A stretch of DNA of 64,000 nucleotides from Apiospora phragmitis (GCA_038363925.1 JAQQWL010000002.1:620001-684000); one strand, 5' to 3'. Positions 1-11,245 are shown, counted from the stretch's first letter. Made by a program: numbers and translations. The notes: generated by a model not told the origin, from the sequence alone.

Positions 1-262
1 CCGGTCCGAGTAGAGTCGCTTTATCATGTAGGCACCCGCCTTTGTCCGTCCATCCCGTCTAACGGGATCTCTCCGAGGGATGAAGGGTTGAGAATCCCAA
101 ACAACATGTCGGCTCCATTGCCATAACTCCATTTTCTGCCGACTCGTCAAACCTGCTGGGTATAAGCAATCCAATCACCTGCAAAGCTAAGCCGCTGCTC
201 CCATTTTTACCATTTCGCCCATCACTCGTTCAGAGGGATTGGAAAAGGCAACTTCCTTGACA
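1..262. other. upstream region of the kinase-like gene
   Basis: No gene is visible here. It is presumably the promoter and 5' leader of the kinase-like gene that starts at 263. Confidence 0.5.
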
Positions 263-1907
263 ATGGGCTCGGTTTCGGATGATTGTTGGGAGGACAATGA
301 TCCGTTTGCGGACAGTGACCAGTCCACGGACGATGGCGACAAGTACTCAGGAAGCAAGCACGACTCGACAATTACTGAATCCCATCTTACCACCTTTTTC
401 GCTGCACGCCCGAAAAACTTCCAGCTTGAGCGACAACTTGGCAGCGGCGCAGCTGCGAACGCCTGGCTCGTACGGTATCGAAAGCAAGCTGGCGATCCGT
501 GGGGCCGAATCGTGCTGAAAACGCCGGTTAGCATCGCAGAATCAGGCTATGTGCCAAACCCGCTTGATGTACAATTAAATATTCTGGCCTTCGAGAACGA
601 AATTAGACTGCTAAACGTAAACTCCCGCTTCCGCTCCCGCTCCCTCCTGTAGCCATTGCTGACTTATCTTTTCTATTTCCTCAGACTATACGTACTAGGC
701 ATTTGGTCAAACTCATCAAGTTCAGCGACGGCGAGGATCCCCTGAAGCGACCCGGGGCCAGCAGCTTTATTGGGAGATGGGTTTACCTCGAGTACCTCCA
801 ACACGGGACCCTGTCTGCGTTTACGCGGAAGTGCGCAACCCATATGGTTCCACACCTTCCAAATAGGCTGCTATGGCGGATATTCATGTGCCTGATTCGA
901 GCTTGCGTCGCCATGGCCTACGTACCCGCTGTGCCGGTCGACCGTTACGACGAGAACGAGGAGCCCTGCGATGTGGACCGAGACAGTGTCAGCTATAGCC
1001 ACAACGACATGCATAGCGACAACAGTGAGTTCTCTCTCCTACCCCAACTCTGTAAGGTTTGTTACCTGGGATGACTGACCACTAACAACACATTTTTTAG
1101 TTATGATTGGCGATATGCTGAGTGACCCGGATGATGTGGAACATTCCATATGCCCGGTTGTCAAATTCATCGATATCGATGTTCATTCCCAATAGTAAGT
1201 ACAGTTTCCTTCCCCGTTCGCATTTCTGTATTTGCAGTGCCGACACTAACGACGCACCCCACCCCCTTTCTAGCGAGGGAGGCGAAGGCGACGGCGTCGA
1301 AAGAAACCTGCTGAGCGTCGCGGCCAACATGACCGAGCTGGTCCTCCTCGACAGCACGCTGGGTTATGACGTAACCGACGCCGCCGAGACGGACGACTCG
1401 GTCTGGTTCGAGCCAGGCGGCTTCCGCGACGGCTTCGCAACGGCCGTCAAGCAGCTGCTGCCCCCGAGCGACGGGAGCGGGGGCGCGGCGATGCCGGCCC
1501 CCTGGCTGGACCCGGACCTGCGGCGGCTCCTGTGCGAGTGCGCCGCCGTCCGCGGGCGGGACCGGCCCGTCCTCGCCGAGGAGCTGCTGCCGGCCGTGCT
1601 CGAGGCCGTCGAGCAGCGCGACGCGGCGTACTACCGACGCGCAGGCTACTGTGACGACGCGGGTGCCGAGGAGGACGCAGCCATCCTCGGTTTGCTGCAG
1701 CGTGTCTTAGGGGCCGCGCCCCCGCCCCCGCCCACGCCGGCCGTCGTGCCCGGTGGCGAAGAGGAGGCCGGGGGAGAAGGACCCGAGTCCACCGAGACCG
1801 TTGATAGACCGGCACGGAGGTTCCTGCGTACAGACAGGGATAGGCGTTCGGCGAGTCCTGAGAACCGGGGGAAACGGTATCAACCGTTTCGGTATCGCAC
1901 TAGGTGA
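263..1907 (+). CDS. divergent protein kinase-like protein (4 exons)
   Basis: The exons I read are 263-616, 685-1024, 1101-1194 and 1274-1907, giving about 473 residues. All three introns have GT..AG ends and compatible phases. The start is the first ATG in frame (MGSVSDD). Kinase landmarks are visible: a glycine-rich loop GSGAAANAW (residues about 60-68), a VLK lysine near residue 86, a catalytic-loop-like SHNDMHSDN at the end of exon 2, and FIDID where DFG is expected in exon 3. HRD is therefore HND, and DFG is replaced by DID. The N-terminus is acidic, and the C-terminal tail is proline- and arginine-rich and low in complexity. It resembles the large set of fungus-specific kinase-like proteins of unknown substrate. 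Catalytic Asp and Asn are kept, so activity is possible but unproven. Introns inside the catalytic core argue for a real spliced gene. Confidence 0.75.
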
Positions 1908-3409
1908 TATATGGTGGCTTCGGATATCAAGAGCTACTATGCCGCAGGGGCACACGGCTCGGGAGACTCTGGTATATAATCAGGTAGGTATTGTATATTA
2001 TAAATGCATACACTGATACGTATATAAATATTAGCGTTTCACAGGTCTTCCACCTTTATTGTATAATCTCGACATGTGCTCTCCCCTCATGCAAGAGCTT
2101 AGCGACCTAAATTATAGTAGGGTCGGTGACGACCTAGGAATCCTCGGTGTTATATTGTGACAAGGGCAGTAAGGGCTTGGTTCTGATTCAGCTAATAATT
2201 GACTATGGCACTTCTAGGGGCTCTGGTCTGTCTGTCCTTTCTTTCCTTTCGGGAGGGTGATTCGTCAGGCCTATATACACCTTGTCTGGTATCCTTCAGA
2301 CATCCTTTTACCCCTTAGCCGCCGTATCCTTCAGGAATGCAGTTATTCGTTGGGCCGATATGCATGCCTCTGCTGGTATGCGTGTGATATATATGTCTTT
2401 CTTTGTACTTTTTTGCGCTGTTATTGTCCCAGACTTCACTTTTGCTTAAAGTATGTGCTGGGCTCTTACGAGTATTGCTTAGATTCTTGATTGGTCGGAC
2501 GCATCTATTAATTGGTGATTGCTCTAGAAGCATCAGTTTTGCCTGCTACCTCGTGACTGTGGTACAGTACAATGATGCCCCTGCTGACTCACCAGGCCAC
2601 GGATGCTACGATAAGCCCGTATCACGGTGAACAGCTTTGATCACACAGGGCGCATGGCATTGGGAGATGATTCAGCAAATACGAGAAGTCGAGAACAGAA
2701 CGAGTCACGACACAACGGTTCTGCGGCTGTGGCGCCCAGCCCATGCGCCGTCCCAAGGGAGTGTGCTAATATTAGCGACAGCAGGATCTAGGCTCGATAC
2801 AGGCCCTCTAATGTCGCCTATCGCGACCTAAGGGGCTAGCGTCCACGGCCTCGACCCGAACTGGGACTAACATGGGCTGTTCTGTGAAGCTCTGTGCCGC
2901 CTTGGCGCCGAACGGGCCCCTGTTAGGGGGTTTTGCTAAAAGCAATTTTCATTTGCATCCGGGGCCGCTCGCGCTGTTGCCTACAGCCATTGTGGTTCCG
3001 ATTTCATTTGAATAAAAAGTCGGCTCATTTCCTCGGTGTTGGGACCCTTTGCCGTTTGTTTTCTGTCTGTCGCTCGCTCTTTGTCACTCGCTTTTTTGCA
3101 CGACTACAACTAATAATACCTGCCTATATTCCATACCCGTCGCCTATCTATTTCCCGACTAGGTAGGGCTTGTTAGTCTATTATTAGTTGTCGGTCTTTG
3201 TCCAGTCCCACCCACAGCTCGGTTGCTTCCGAAGTGGCATCTCGAAGCTTAATCCGCCGATCTTGCGACGACTCGACCTCGGTGGCGGTCAACTTTGGAA
3301 TCATAAGCTCATCAACCCAGAGATTTTGAAACCTGGCAGAGCTGCACTTTGGATATTGTGAGGCCGGATCATTTTGGGAAGGAAAGAAAAAAAAAAAAAA
3401 AGGCCGGAG
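1908..3409. other. intergenic region, no gene seen
   Basis: About 1.5 kb separates the kinase-like gene from the membrane-protein gene. Its ORFs are short and unconvincing. A run of 15 A bases (3387-3401) sits just upstream of the next start codon. Confidence 0.5.
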
Positions 3410-4538
3410 ATGGAGCAAACTCAAGTAACCTCGCCGGTCCAAGGACAACAGGATGCAGCACCAACCCAGCCCGCGCCCGCCGCCAAGTCTCCTCCTCAGC
3501 AACATCCCGCATCCTACCCGTCCCAGCACGGCGCCGCGCAGCCCTTCCAGCAGCCGGCTCCGTACTACGCCTACGGCGCCTCGCCCCGCGTGGTCCCCTT
3601 CGACAAGACCTGGTACTGGGCCAAGATCGCGCTGACCGTCGCCTCCATCGTCTTCGCCGTCATCCTGCTCGGGCTGTCGCTGGGGCTGGCGCTCAATCCC
3701 CACAGCGGCCTATACGACTACGGCTACGAGTTCATCATCGTCCCGCTCGTCATCGCGTGCGTCATCTGGGACCTGGCCGAACTCATCACCGTCTGCCTCC
3801 CCCGCCGCCGCCGGCCCGCGGCGCAGCAGCAGCAGCAGCAGCAGCAGCAACAAACGCAAACACAGGGGCAGCAGCCGCAGCAGGATGCCCACCACCGCCA
3901 GGGCATCCACCCAGGGGCCCACGTCGGCGTCGACCTCGTGCTGTGGCTGGCCGGCATCGTCACCCTGCTCTTTTCCATCGCGGGCTACTTCGAGACGGGA
4001 TACCTGCCCTACGAATGCGACGACTACGCCAACAGCTCTTACTACCACACTTCCAGCTACTACGACGAGCAATGCGGCGAGGACTACCTCAACACGCTGA
4101 AGAACTTCTACATCCCCGCCAAGCGAGCGGTGCTGGCTTTTATTTGCCTCCTGACGTAAGTATTAATTAACTCACAACCCGAATCCACCTCAAAGCCAGG
4201 AATCGATCCCCCCTTACTGAGATATCACACACGTCTTTAGCATTACGCACTTTGTCATCTTTGTCCGTGGCTGCATCGAGACCAACCAACGCAACCGGAT
4301 GCGAGGACCCGTCATCATGGTCCCCGCGCAGCACCTGTCCATGTACCTCGGCCCTCAGCAGCCCGGCATGATGCCCATGATGACTCCTCAGACCTACATG
4401 GCGCCCGGCCAGGGCACGTCGACCATCAATGAGAAAGCCGCCGCTCATGCTACGCAACCAGAGTCGAATACTGCGCCTGCTGAGGGCTTCTACGCACCTA
4501 ACCATTCGTCGACGGGCCACGTGGGCCAAGCAGTCTGA
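3410..4538 (+). CDS. four-transmembrane (MARVEL-like) membrane protein
   Basis: Exons are 3410-4155 and 4241-4538 (intron GTAAGT..TTTAG, phase 2), about 347 residues. The start is the ATG directly after an A-rich leader. The N-terminal 60 residues are rich in Pro and Gln. Helix 1 covers roughly WAKIALTVASIVFAVILLGL and helix 2 FIIVPLVIACVIWDLAEL. A cytosolic loop with about ten Gln (CAG/CAA repeat near 3823-3850) follows, then helix 3 (DLVLWLAGIVTLLFSIAGYF), a Tyr/Cys-rich external loop with two cysteines, and helix 4, which is split by the intron. The C-terminus is Met/Pro-rich. Four helices with short N- and C-terminal tails suggest a MARVEL or tetraspan-like fungal protein of the plasma membrane or eisosome type. 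That assignment is inference from topology only. Confidence 0.8.
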
Positions 4539-5027
4539 GCGGGTTATCCGCCGATGGGCATGGCAGTAGTCGGTCGGCAAAGGGAAACGCGACCGTGTGA
4601 CCTGGCACTCATACAGCCTAATCCATCGAGTTGTATGGAGCTCACTTAATATATACATAGTAGTAAAAATAATAAATAATAGACGCGAAGACAAGCAATG
4701 CTGATATTCCATGTGCACCTTTGCCATCGACTATCCTTTGATCGACTTGGACTATTACGCCGGTACCTCCTTTACAGTTCACATTTCAACAGCTGCCAAT
4801 TATGACATTCCTGGCAGACTTGCGCGATAGTGTCCGGTTCTCATTCAAGCAAGACCGTCACTGTGGTATTGCATATGCAGCAAAGTTCGAAAGGGGCGAT
4901 AAGGTTTACCAGTAATTGCAAACCCTGGAAGTCGCAAATTCTAGCAAATTTCCTATCCCTTTTTCTTTCCCGCCTCAAACAGCCACTGACGCTTCCCTCT
5001 GTCAAGCTTAAAACAACACCCCCTCAA

Positions 5028-5512
5028 ATGGACACCATCATGTCACCATCGACAGCTCTAGACACCACTAACTGGGACCTGGAGGTCCCGGACGAAGAGC
5101 TACATAATGCCGTAGTCCAGAAGATCCACCTATGCGCCCTGCGCAACGAGTTCAACGAAAGCGAGGACGATCAGCCCGCGACCAGCCACTGGGTCGTCTG
5201 CCTGGAAACCGCGCCCGACGGCTGTGCCATGTTCTCCCGGTGGATGATCGAGACCGCCGCCGGACCACCACCACCACCATTACCGTGGCCGAGATGATGC
5301 GGACCGTCCAGGCCAAGGGTCGGCACGCTTACACATTCTCGCCGGAGTGGGAGGGTTGTCGGTATTGTATTTCCGTCGTGGTGGACGACTGGGAGGCGGA
5401 TGGGATCTTGAGGGCTGGGGCCGCCAAGGACGCATTGGAACAGTTAAGTCTGTACTGGATATGTCCTGATGGAAACGAGCCACGAGAGATGAGGAAGCGT
5501 AGATTTTCCTAA
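5028..5512 (+). CDS. DUF7770-like small protein, one apparent frameshift
   Basis: The frame opens at ATG 5028 and reads SHWVVCLETAPDG. After a proline codon run near 5265-5285 the similarity continues one frame back, as TITVAEMMRTVQAKGRHAYTF, EGCRYCISVVVDDWEADGI and a final SLYWICPDGNEPREMRKR to the TAA at 5510-5512. The order NHW-like motif, valine-rich strand, RxxYxF, EGCR(F/Y), pattern 'WEADGI' and a final YW..P.G.EPR.M matches what I recall of the fungal DUF7770 family, whose function is unknown. Restoring one base gives 161 residues, a little short for the family because the middle segment is brief. It could be a decayed copy, but the frame change has the same sign as many others here, so a missing base in the sequence is equally likely. 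Confidence 0.5.
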
Positions 5513-5968
5513 GTCATTATCCTTGTCAGCCTTAGTCTGTCTTTAGCACAGGGAAACTAAGGAGTTCTTTCGAATTCTCAAAACCTTCTCATATGGAAGG
5601 GCACCAATAAATTGACCCATGATATACATCGAAGATTACTTGGTTAACACATTACGTATCTTTATTAGAGTTTCTTAGGTGGTCTATTCTCAACACTTAC
5701 GGTCTTACCTATGGCCTTCAACAATACAGGCGCTGTGCCGCAGCCATCCTATTCAAGGTTAATCATCACTTACCTGGCAACATTAGCCTATTCCAGATCG
5801 GGCAGAAGCGTAATGTCAGCCGGCCGCTCCGCATTAACCCTCATCGCCTCGTCAATGTCCGTGAACCAAGCCAAAGTCCCCTCCGTATTGGCCTTAAGCA
5901 GGGGTGAGACCTCCATCACCGCCATGGTGAACGCCACGACGTCCCGAATCTCCACCGCGCCGGCCGTA

Positions 5969-5994
5969 AGCTAAAGCACCCCCTCACGGGCCAC
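5969..5994 (+). repeat. left terminal inverted repeat of outer element
   Basis: It begins AGCTAAAGCACC and ends ACGGGCCAC. It matches the reverse complement of 9737-9762 at 25 of 26 positions, and the single difference is C/T. Confidence 0.9.
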
Positions 5995-6838
5995 TTTACT
6001 GAGCTACCGTTACCCCTGTAATCAAAGCCATTTCTACGGCTAGAATTGACGTAAATACACTATCTTTCGTTATTTTTAATAATAATACAGTCCTCCGCCT
6101 CCGTGCTATTATCTTCTATAGCTTCTATAGCGTTACGAGGCCCTCCTAGTACTTCGACGTCGCTAGCTTCGTCCTCGTATACGACCCTACCCCTTAGCCT
6201 CCGCTTAGCCCGGCGTATATCAGCCATACGAATAAATCGTTATCCCGGTACGATTTTTACTTTTTAACGTACTCTCGTAATCTTCTTATCGAGTTTAGTT
6301 TAAAAATAATCGACCTAAGCTTCGAAATACGTAATTCTATTAGCGCTCTAGTCTAAGGCCTTACTAGCCTTCCTAATAAAGAACCGTTAAGAGGGTATTC
6401 TAAAAGTAAGGTTCGTAGCAGCCAACTTCCGACTGCTATTCTATAATTCCTAGCTATTAAAGGGTGTTTTAATAGGTGTTAAAGTTAATTCGGCGAGGAA
6501 ATCGGGTATTAATTCTTTTTTAATTATTTCTAATAACTTTAAACGTACCTGGGTAACCCTTATATCTTTTAAAATAACGTATTTTAATAATAACGGCTTT
6601 AAGTAATCTCGCGGATAAATCTTAGCCGTTTTTTAAACGTTTTTAATTATAAAAAGAATTAATATATTAATCCTAGCTTAATAATATACTTTTAATATAT
6701 TTATTTTCGTAAGCTTTAATTTAAAAACCGTATTCGAGTACTTTTTTAAAATAATTTTTAACCTTCTCTTTAATAAATTAAAGACTCTTATATTTAAAAC
6801 CTATATTATATAATTATAATATAGTTTATAAAAAATTA

Positions 6839-6883
6839 ACATATTTTATAAGCGAATATCTTATATAAGCGAATATCTTATTT
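6839..6883 (+). repeat. left terminal inverted repeat of inner element
   Basis: This end contains two direct copies of AAGCGAATATCT, probably a doubled transposase-binding site. It pairs with 8652-8696, with transition differences only. Confidence 0.85.
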
Positions 6884-8651
6884 TTTATACCCTTTTTAAT
6901 AAAATATAAGTTAATTTTATTATAACGTATTTAATATATTAAAATTAATCGGAATCTTTATTTTTAAATACTTTTATATTATTCTAATAAGTGCGCGTAT
7001 TATGCCCGGGCTTTCCGCAGATTCTATAGCGTTATAAGCGTATCCTAAACGTCCTCGTACAACTATTCCTCCGACGCGATTCGTTTTATAACTATTTATT
7101 AACGTCCCTTTAAAACTATAGGTCTTTTTTAGCTTATATATAAAGTAATTCTCTATTTTATAACCGTTTTTTTTCGTACGGCGGCGCCGGCTAAATATTT
7201 TATTTACTTTTCGAAGTATCGCGTTCTTATTTTTTAAAAGAGTAACTCGGTATATAATATACGTTATAGCCTTTACGATCTAGTTAAAACTAATTAAAAT
7301 AAACGTCGGAAAGTTATTTTAATACCGTATAATACGGTTTCGAACGTATTCGGTTTAAGATTAAGCCTTAATCGAGTTATTTAAGGTTTTTAATTTTTAA
7401 AGAATAAATAGGCCGGAAAACGTTCCCGGAGGTATTAAAATACGTAGCTTTATATTTAATTATAAAATAATATATTCCGGATTGTACGGGACGAGTCCTA
7501 TTTTTCGAAAGCCTCCTCGTATATTCGAAACGATGAAAGTCGCCTAGAACGCTTTTAAAAACGCTAGTAGGAAGTCCTCCTTTAAGATATAAGTAATATA
7601 CGCCCGTATAAAATATTTAATTTCTTTCCCATATACCCTTTTTAATATATAGAAATAGCCGATATTAAAAGGTTAAAGCTTATATAATAAATAAGAAAGT
7701 ATATAAAATATAATAATCGAGTTCTTTTTATAATAAAGCTCGAAAGTTATTAAGTAATAGCTTTCGTAGCCGTTTAAAATTAAAAGGCGATAACGACCCT
7801 TTATATAAAACCTGGTATATTAATTAAAATATCGAATTTAATCCTCGCTTTTTTTATTCGTAATTTAGCTATTTTTAATAACTACGATCACCTAGTCCTT
7901 CGGTAATAGGCTGTTTTCGTACTAGGAAGAGAGGTACGTTTTCCCGGTAAAAATAATATACGGAGGGATGGCGTAACCGTGTAATCCGACGCCCTAAATA
8001 ATTATAACCTATTCCCGGTTCTTTTATTATATTACCTTAGGCTTTCCGTATCGATCGGAGGTAGTTACGATTATTTTAGACGAGATTTAGCCTATAAAAA
8101 AGCCGGTCTCGTTAAAGTTATAGATATCCTCTTTTTAGATCTCGTATTTATAAATTATATTCCATATAAAAGTAAACTACGCGCGATACGCGTCGGGATC
8201 TTCGTAAAAGACTCTTTAATAATCGATTTTTCGATTAAAACGCGTCTAGAGGTCTAGTTATTATTATACGAAATTAAAGGCCTAATTAACGCCGACGCGT
8301 CTCGCGTCGCGTAAACTAAATAATCGATTCGTTATATCTTTTATACTATTTAGCCGGGGAAGAAACGATCGCGTATTTAAATTAATAATATATCGAATAA
8401 TTATATTTTTTCGAAATTTAAAAGCTTTTAAAAATTCGTAAATATTTCGCGTCGTATAGGTTAATTATTTCGTCTACGCTATAAGGTTTTTAATAAAATA
8501 TAATAAATTAATATAGCCTTTTATATATTTAAAATTAAATCTTTTTAAAGCGCTTAAAGCGTTAAAATTATATTACTTTTTTTTTAAAGTTATAATATTT
8601 TCGGACGTAAAAAAATATAAAAAAAGGTTAAAGCTATAAAGAAATTTATAA

Positions 8652-8696
8652 AAGTGGGATATTCGCTTATATGAGATATTTACTTATAGGATACGT
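8652..8696 (-). repeat. right terminal inverted repeat of inner element
   Basis: This is the inverted partner of 6839-6883 and is followed by TA (8697-8698). It keeps some bases that RIP changed on the left end, so the two ends together suggest the ancestral sequence. Confidence 0.85.
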
Positions 8697-9736
8697 TAGT
8701 TATATTTTATTTAAAAGATAAAGTTATAAAAAATTATCGTTCGTATATAATTTATAATTATTATAAATTAAGACGACTTATTTATTATTATAACGAGACC
8801 GTATATAAAGGATAAAAATATTTTAAATTTAATTTAAAGTTGTGATATTACTAGTCCACCTTTTAAGCGACGCTTTAAACCGCTAGTTATCTTAAAGATA
8901 GCCGTCTTAGTCTAGAAATTATTAGCTTTAGACGTCGGCCCCTTTAAAAATAACCAGCGGCGGGAGGGGTACCTCATTACAGCTTACATACTCTAAGGCA
9001 GTAATCTATTCCCCTTTTTCGACGTCTTTTTTTAAAGGCTAGATAGTTAATAGCTTCGGTAATTACTTAGTAGTCACCGTTAACGCCTTAGCCGATACTT
9101 ATTTCGTTGGTATTATAAAAGCGTTTAAAAGAGATATTAGCTAGTTTCGAGGTATTAAGTCTATTAAAAAAAAACGTTAATATTTACCATTATAACTTTA
9201 TTAACCCGGTTATAATTAATTATTTTTAACTTTACGATTTTAACGAACTCGTTTTTAATTAAAAAACGAGTATATTATTATTATTTTAAAGTATAAAAAG
9301 CCTTAAAGGCGTTTAATATTCGTTAAATTATAAACTTAAACTTAATTAATATTAATATAAAGTTTAACCTAGCTTAATTAACGGCTTAATATATTAATTC
9401 ACCTTTAAAAATAATAATAAAACCTGTTAATTTTTATTAAACTTATTTTTAATAAGTATATTAACGAGACGGCGTTAAATATATAATCGAGAGGTTAACT
9501 ATTTACGAGCGGATTCGCGAGTAGCTACTCCGAGCTTTACGTCGCGCACGGCAGCCTATGCACGCTTTTAAATATTAAACGAAGATATCGTTATAAAGAG
9601 TAAAAATAAGCGAAAAAAATAAAGGTAATAATAACTTTAAAAAATAAAAAGTAATAATTAAATTAAAGAGTTTTTTAATTAGGATATACGGTGAAAAAAC
9701 GCGTTCGTGGGGTAAAACGCGGTGGCCCGTAACGCG

Positions 9737-9762
9737 GTGGCCCGTGAGGAGGTGCTTTAGCT
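9737..9762 (-). repeat. right terminal inverted repeat of outer element
   Basis: This is the inverted partner of 5969-5994 and is followed by the TA target duplication at 9763-9764. Part of the repeat unit (GCGGTGGCCCGT) recurs just inside, at about 9719-9731. Confidence 0.9.
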
Positions 9763-10464
9763 TATCCCCCGTATGGGGACAGTCCCCAAAGATGCGGTCC
9801 CGGAACCGCGGCCCAGGGCCCGAGAAGAGCGGGTGCGCGACCCACTCGTCCACGAAGCCCGGCCGCGCCTCGTCCCACTCGTACTCGAAGTCGGCCGCGT
9901 GCTGCCGGTGCCACATCGTGTCGCGGCGCGGCACCATACCGGCTTCGGGTTGCCCGCCGCGTCCGGGCTCGCCGGCTGGGGAGCGTCGCCGCGGAGATCC
10001 GTGACCTCGAGGCCCTCGCGCTTCACGCACGGCATCGCCAGGGGCTGGTAGCACTTGGCGCACCGGACGTCGCGGCGGCACTTGGGGCACTTGTCGCGGT
10101 TGAACAGCTGCTGCTGCCAGCGGTCGTAGCCGAGCAGGTGGCCGCAGGGGAGCAAGTCCGTGCGCTCGAACGTGTGTGCCCTCATCCTCTTGTTGTACTC
10201 ATGAATGCTCGCGGCCTCGGTGCCCTCGAGCGGCAGGCCGGAGGCTGATTTGCCTGTGTCGAGCTTGTTGTCCTGGCAGATCTCGCATTCGGCAAACAGA
10301 CGGAGATGGTACAGCTTCTCCGGCCCGCCCTGCATCAGGCAGACGTAGTCGGGGAACCAGGACGACTACTCGACGGTCGGGTGGTGGTAGTCCTCCTCCG
10401 CCATTTGTCCGCCGGGAGGGTTATCTTGGCCAGAGCCGGGGCCGGGGGCGTTACTCGAAGACAT

Positions 10465-11245
10465 GTTTGCGGTTTTTAGGTAGAGGGTTATTAGCAAAAG
10501 CATATGTGTGTATGTGTGTGTGTGTGTAAGTCTATGCTTTGTTGCTTGTTAGCTAGATGGAGTGTATCCCATCCCCTCGGGGACAAGTCGAACGCTATAT
10601 ATCGTCCTCAAATACTGAAACCCTATCAGGCTGTTATTCTGTCTGTGGCTGGCACAAAGCAAGTGTTACACGACTTTGTAGACAAGCCGATTGCCAGGGA
10701 AATTTGTCCACACTGATTATAACCTCTTTACGAGACGTACAATGGATGCACTGGTAACCAGTGCCTCACACAGAGAACAAAGCCCTTGTGTGATCGATAC
10801 TGGTTTTACTTCCGCCATTGTATCAAGCTGGACATATTTGGTTGTTTACTATTGTTTTGTTATGAAACACCTAGGAAGAAAGCTGGCCAACGTTTATGCT
10901 GATTTCAATACCCGGGTTGTTTTAACCACCCCTGGCCCCTTTTCCCCTGAATACTCTTAACACTATCTTTTATGGAGGAGGAACAATCTCCTATGTTAGC
11001 TATGAGGTTCCGCCACAAATTGTCTTGGAGGACAAGGTCCATGTTCTAAAACAATTAATGCATCCCTCTCTTCATTGGCTCTGTTCGAGCCACAGCATGC
11101 CGTCTTTGTGTTTGATGAGATTATATATACACATGCAATAGCAAGCTTGCTGTAATACATAATGGTTCACACACCATTACACTCCGAAGTAGAAACGACT
11201 ATACACACTCCTACTCATTAACACAGTTCAATTACCAACGCAATC
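10465..11245. other. divergent promoter region between RING copy A and X copy A
   Basis: About 780 bp lie between two genes that read away from each other. A (TG)n run sits at 10505-10527, within 45 bp of the RING start. No further gene is visible. Confidence 0.5.
10505..10527. repeat. (TG)n microsatellite
   Basis: Short TG/TATG repeat upstream of the broken RING gene. Confidence 0.85.

Larger units (their letters stand above)
6839..8696 (-). mobile_element. inner pogo/Fot1-like DNA transposon nested in the outer one
   Basis: This 1,858-bp element has terminal inverted repeats of about 45 bp (6839-6883 and 8652-8696) and is flanked by TA at 6837-6838 and 8697-8698. The differences between its two ends are transitions, as RIP leaves. 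The minus-strand frame gives YNFNETGFFIG, GVGLHGYAIPPYIIFTGKTY, RLLILNGYESY and PFNIGYFYILKRVYGKE, each broken by stop codons. These match the pogo/Fot1 DDE core (DETGF..., LILDGHESH, LQPLDVGCF.PLKRAYG). Both catalytic aspartates visible here have become Asn (G-to-A). It lies inside the transposase frame of the outer element and so arrived later. Confidence 0.9.
5969..9762 (-). mobile_element. outer pogo/Fot1-like DNA transposon, RIP-degraded
   Basis: This element is bounded by 26-bp inverted repeats with one mismatch and by TA on both sides (5967-5968 and 9763-9764). Without the inner element and its duplicated TA it is about 1,934 bp, the usual size for Fot1/Pot2-type Tc1-mariner relatives. 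On the minus strand the RIP-mutated frame still shows ITALEYVSCNEVPLPPLVIFKG and KRWTSN, the DDE-transposase core of pogo-like elements, with stops where Trp or Gln codons are expected. The frame breaks at 8698, where the inner element is inserted. Base composition is very AT-rich with almost no CpA, while the flanks are GC-rich. No functional transposase remains. Confidence 0.85.
5788..10464 (-). pseudogene. RING-finger gene (copy A) split by nested transposons
   Basis: The gene reads on the minus strand from ATG at 10462-10464. It has a RING-like set: CEIC near the start of the domain, then LPCGHLLGYDRW and CPKCRRDVRCAKC. It then gives FEYEWDEARPGF and RIFGDCPHTGD, where it stops dead at the transposon edge (9764). 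The missing end lies beyond the island at 5788-5966 and reads AGAVEIRDVVAF then TLAWFTDIDEAM and a TAG stop. Joining the two flanks at a single TA target site restores the frame. The result aligns along its whole end with copy B at 14578-15608 (RIFQNCPFTGEEAGALTLLDVYD... WFTDIDEPM). An in-frame TAG (10366-10368, codon 33) and one apparent missing base near 10000-10040 are the other lesions. The unbroken gene would have had about 293 residues. Proteins with this RING are usually E3 ubiquitin ligases; that role is inferred. Confidence 0.8.

Noticed and set aside
6000..9700. AT-rich island as a possible centromere fragment or origin
   Set aside because: Terminal inverted repeats, TA duplications and transposase motifs explain it as two RIP-mutated DNA transposons.
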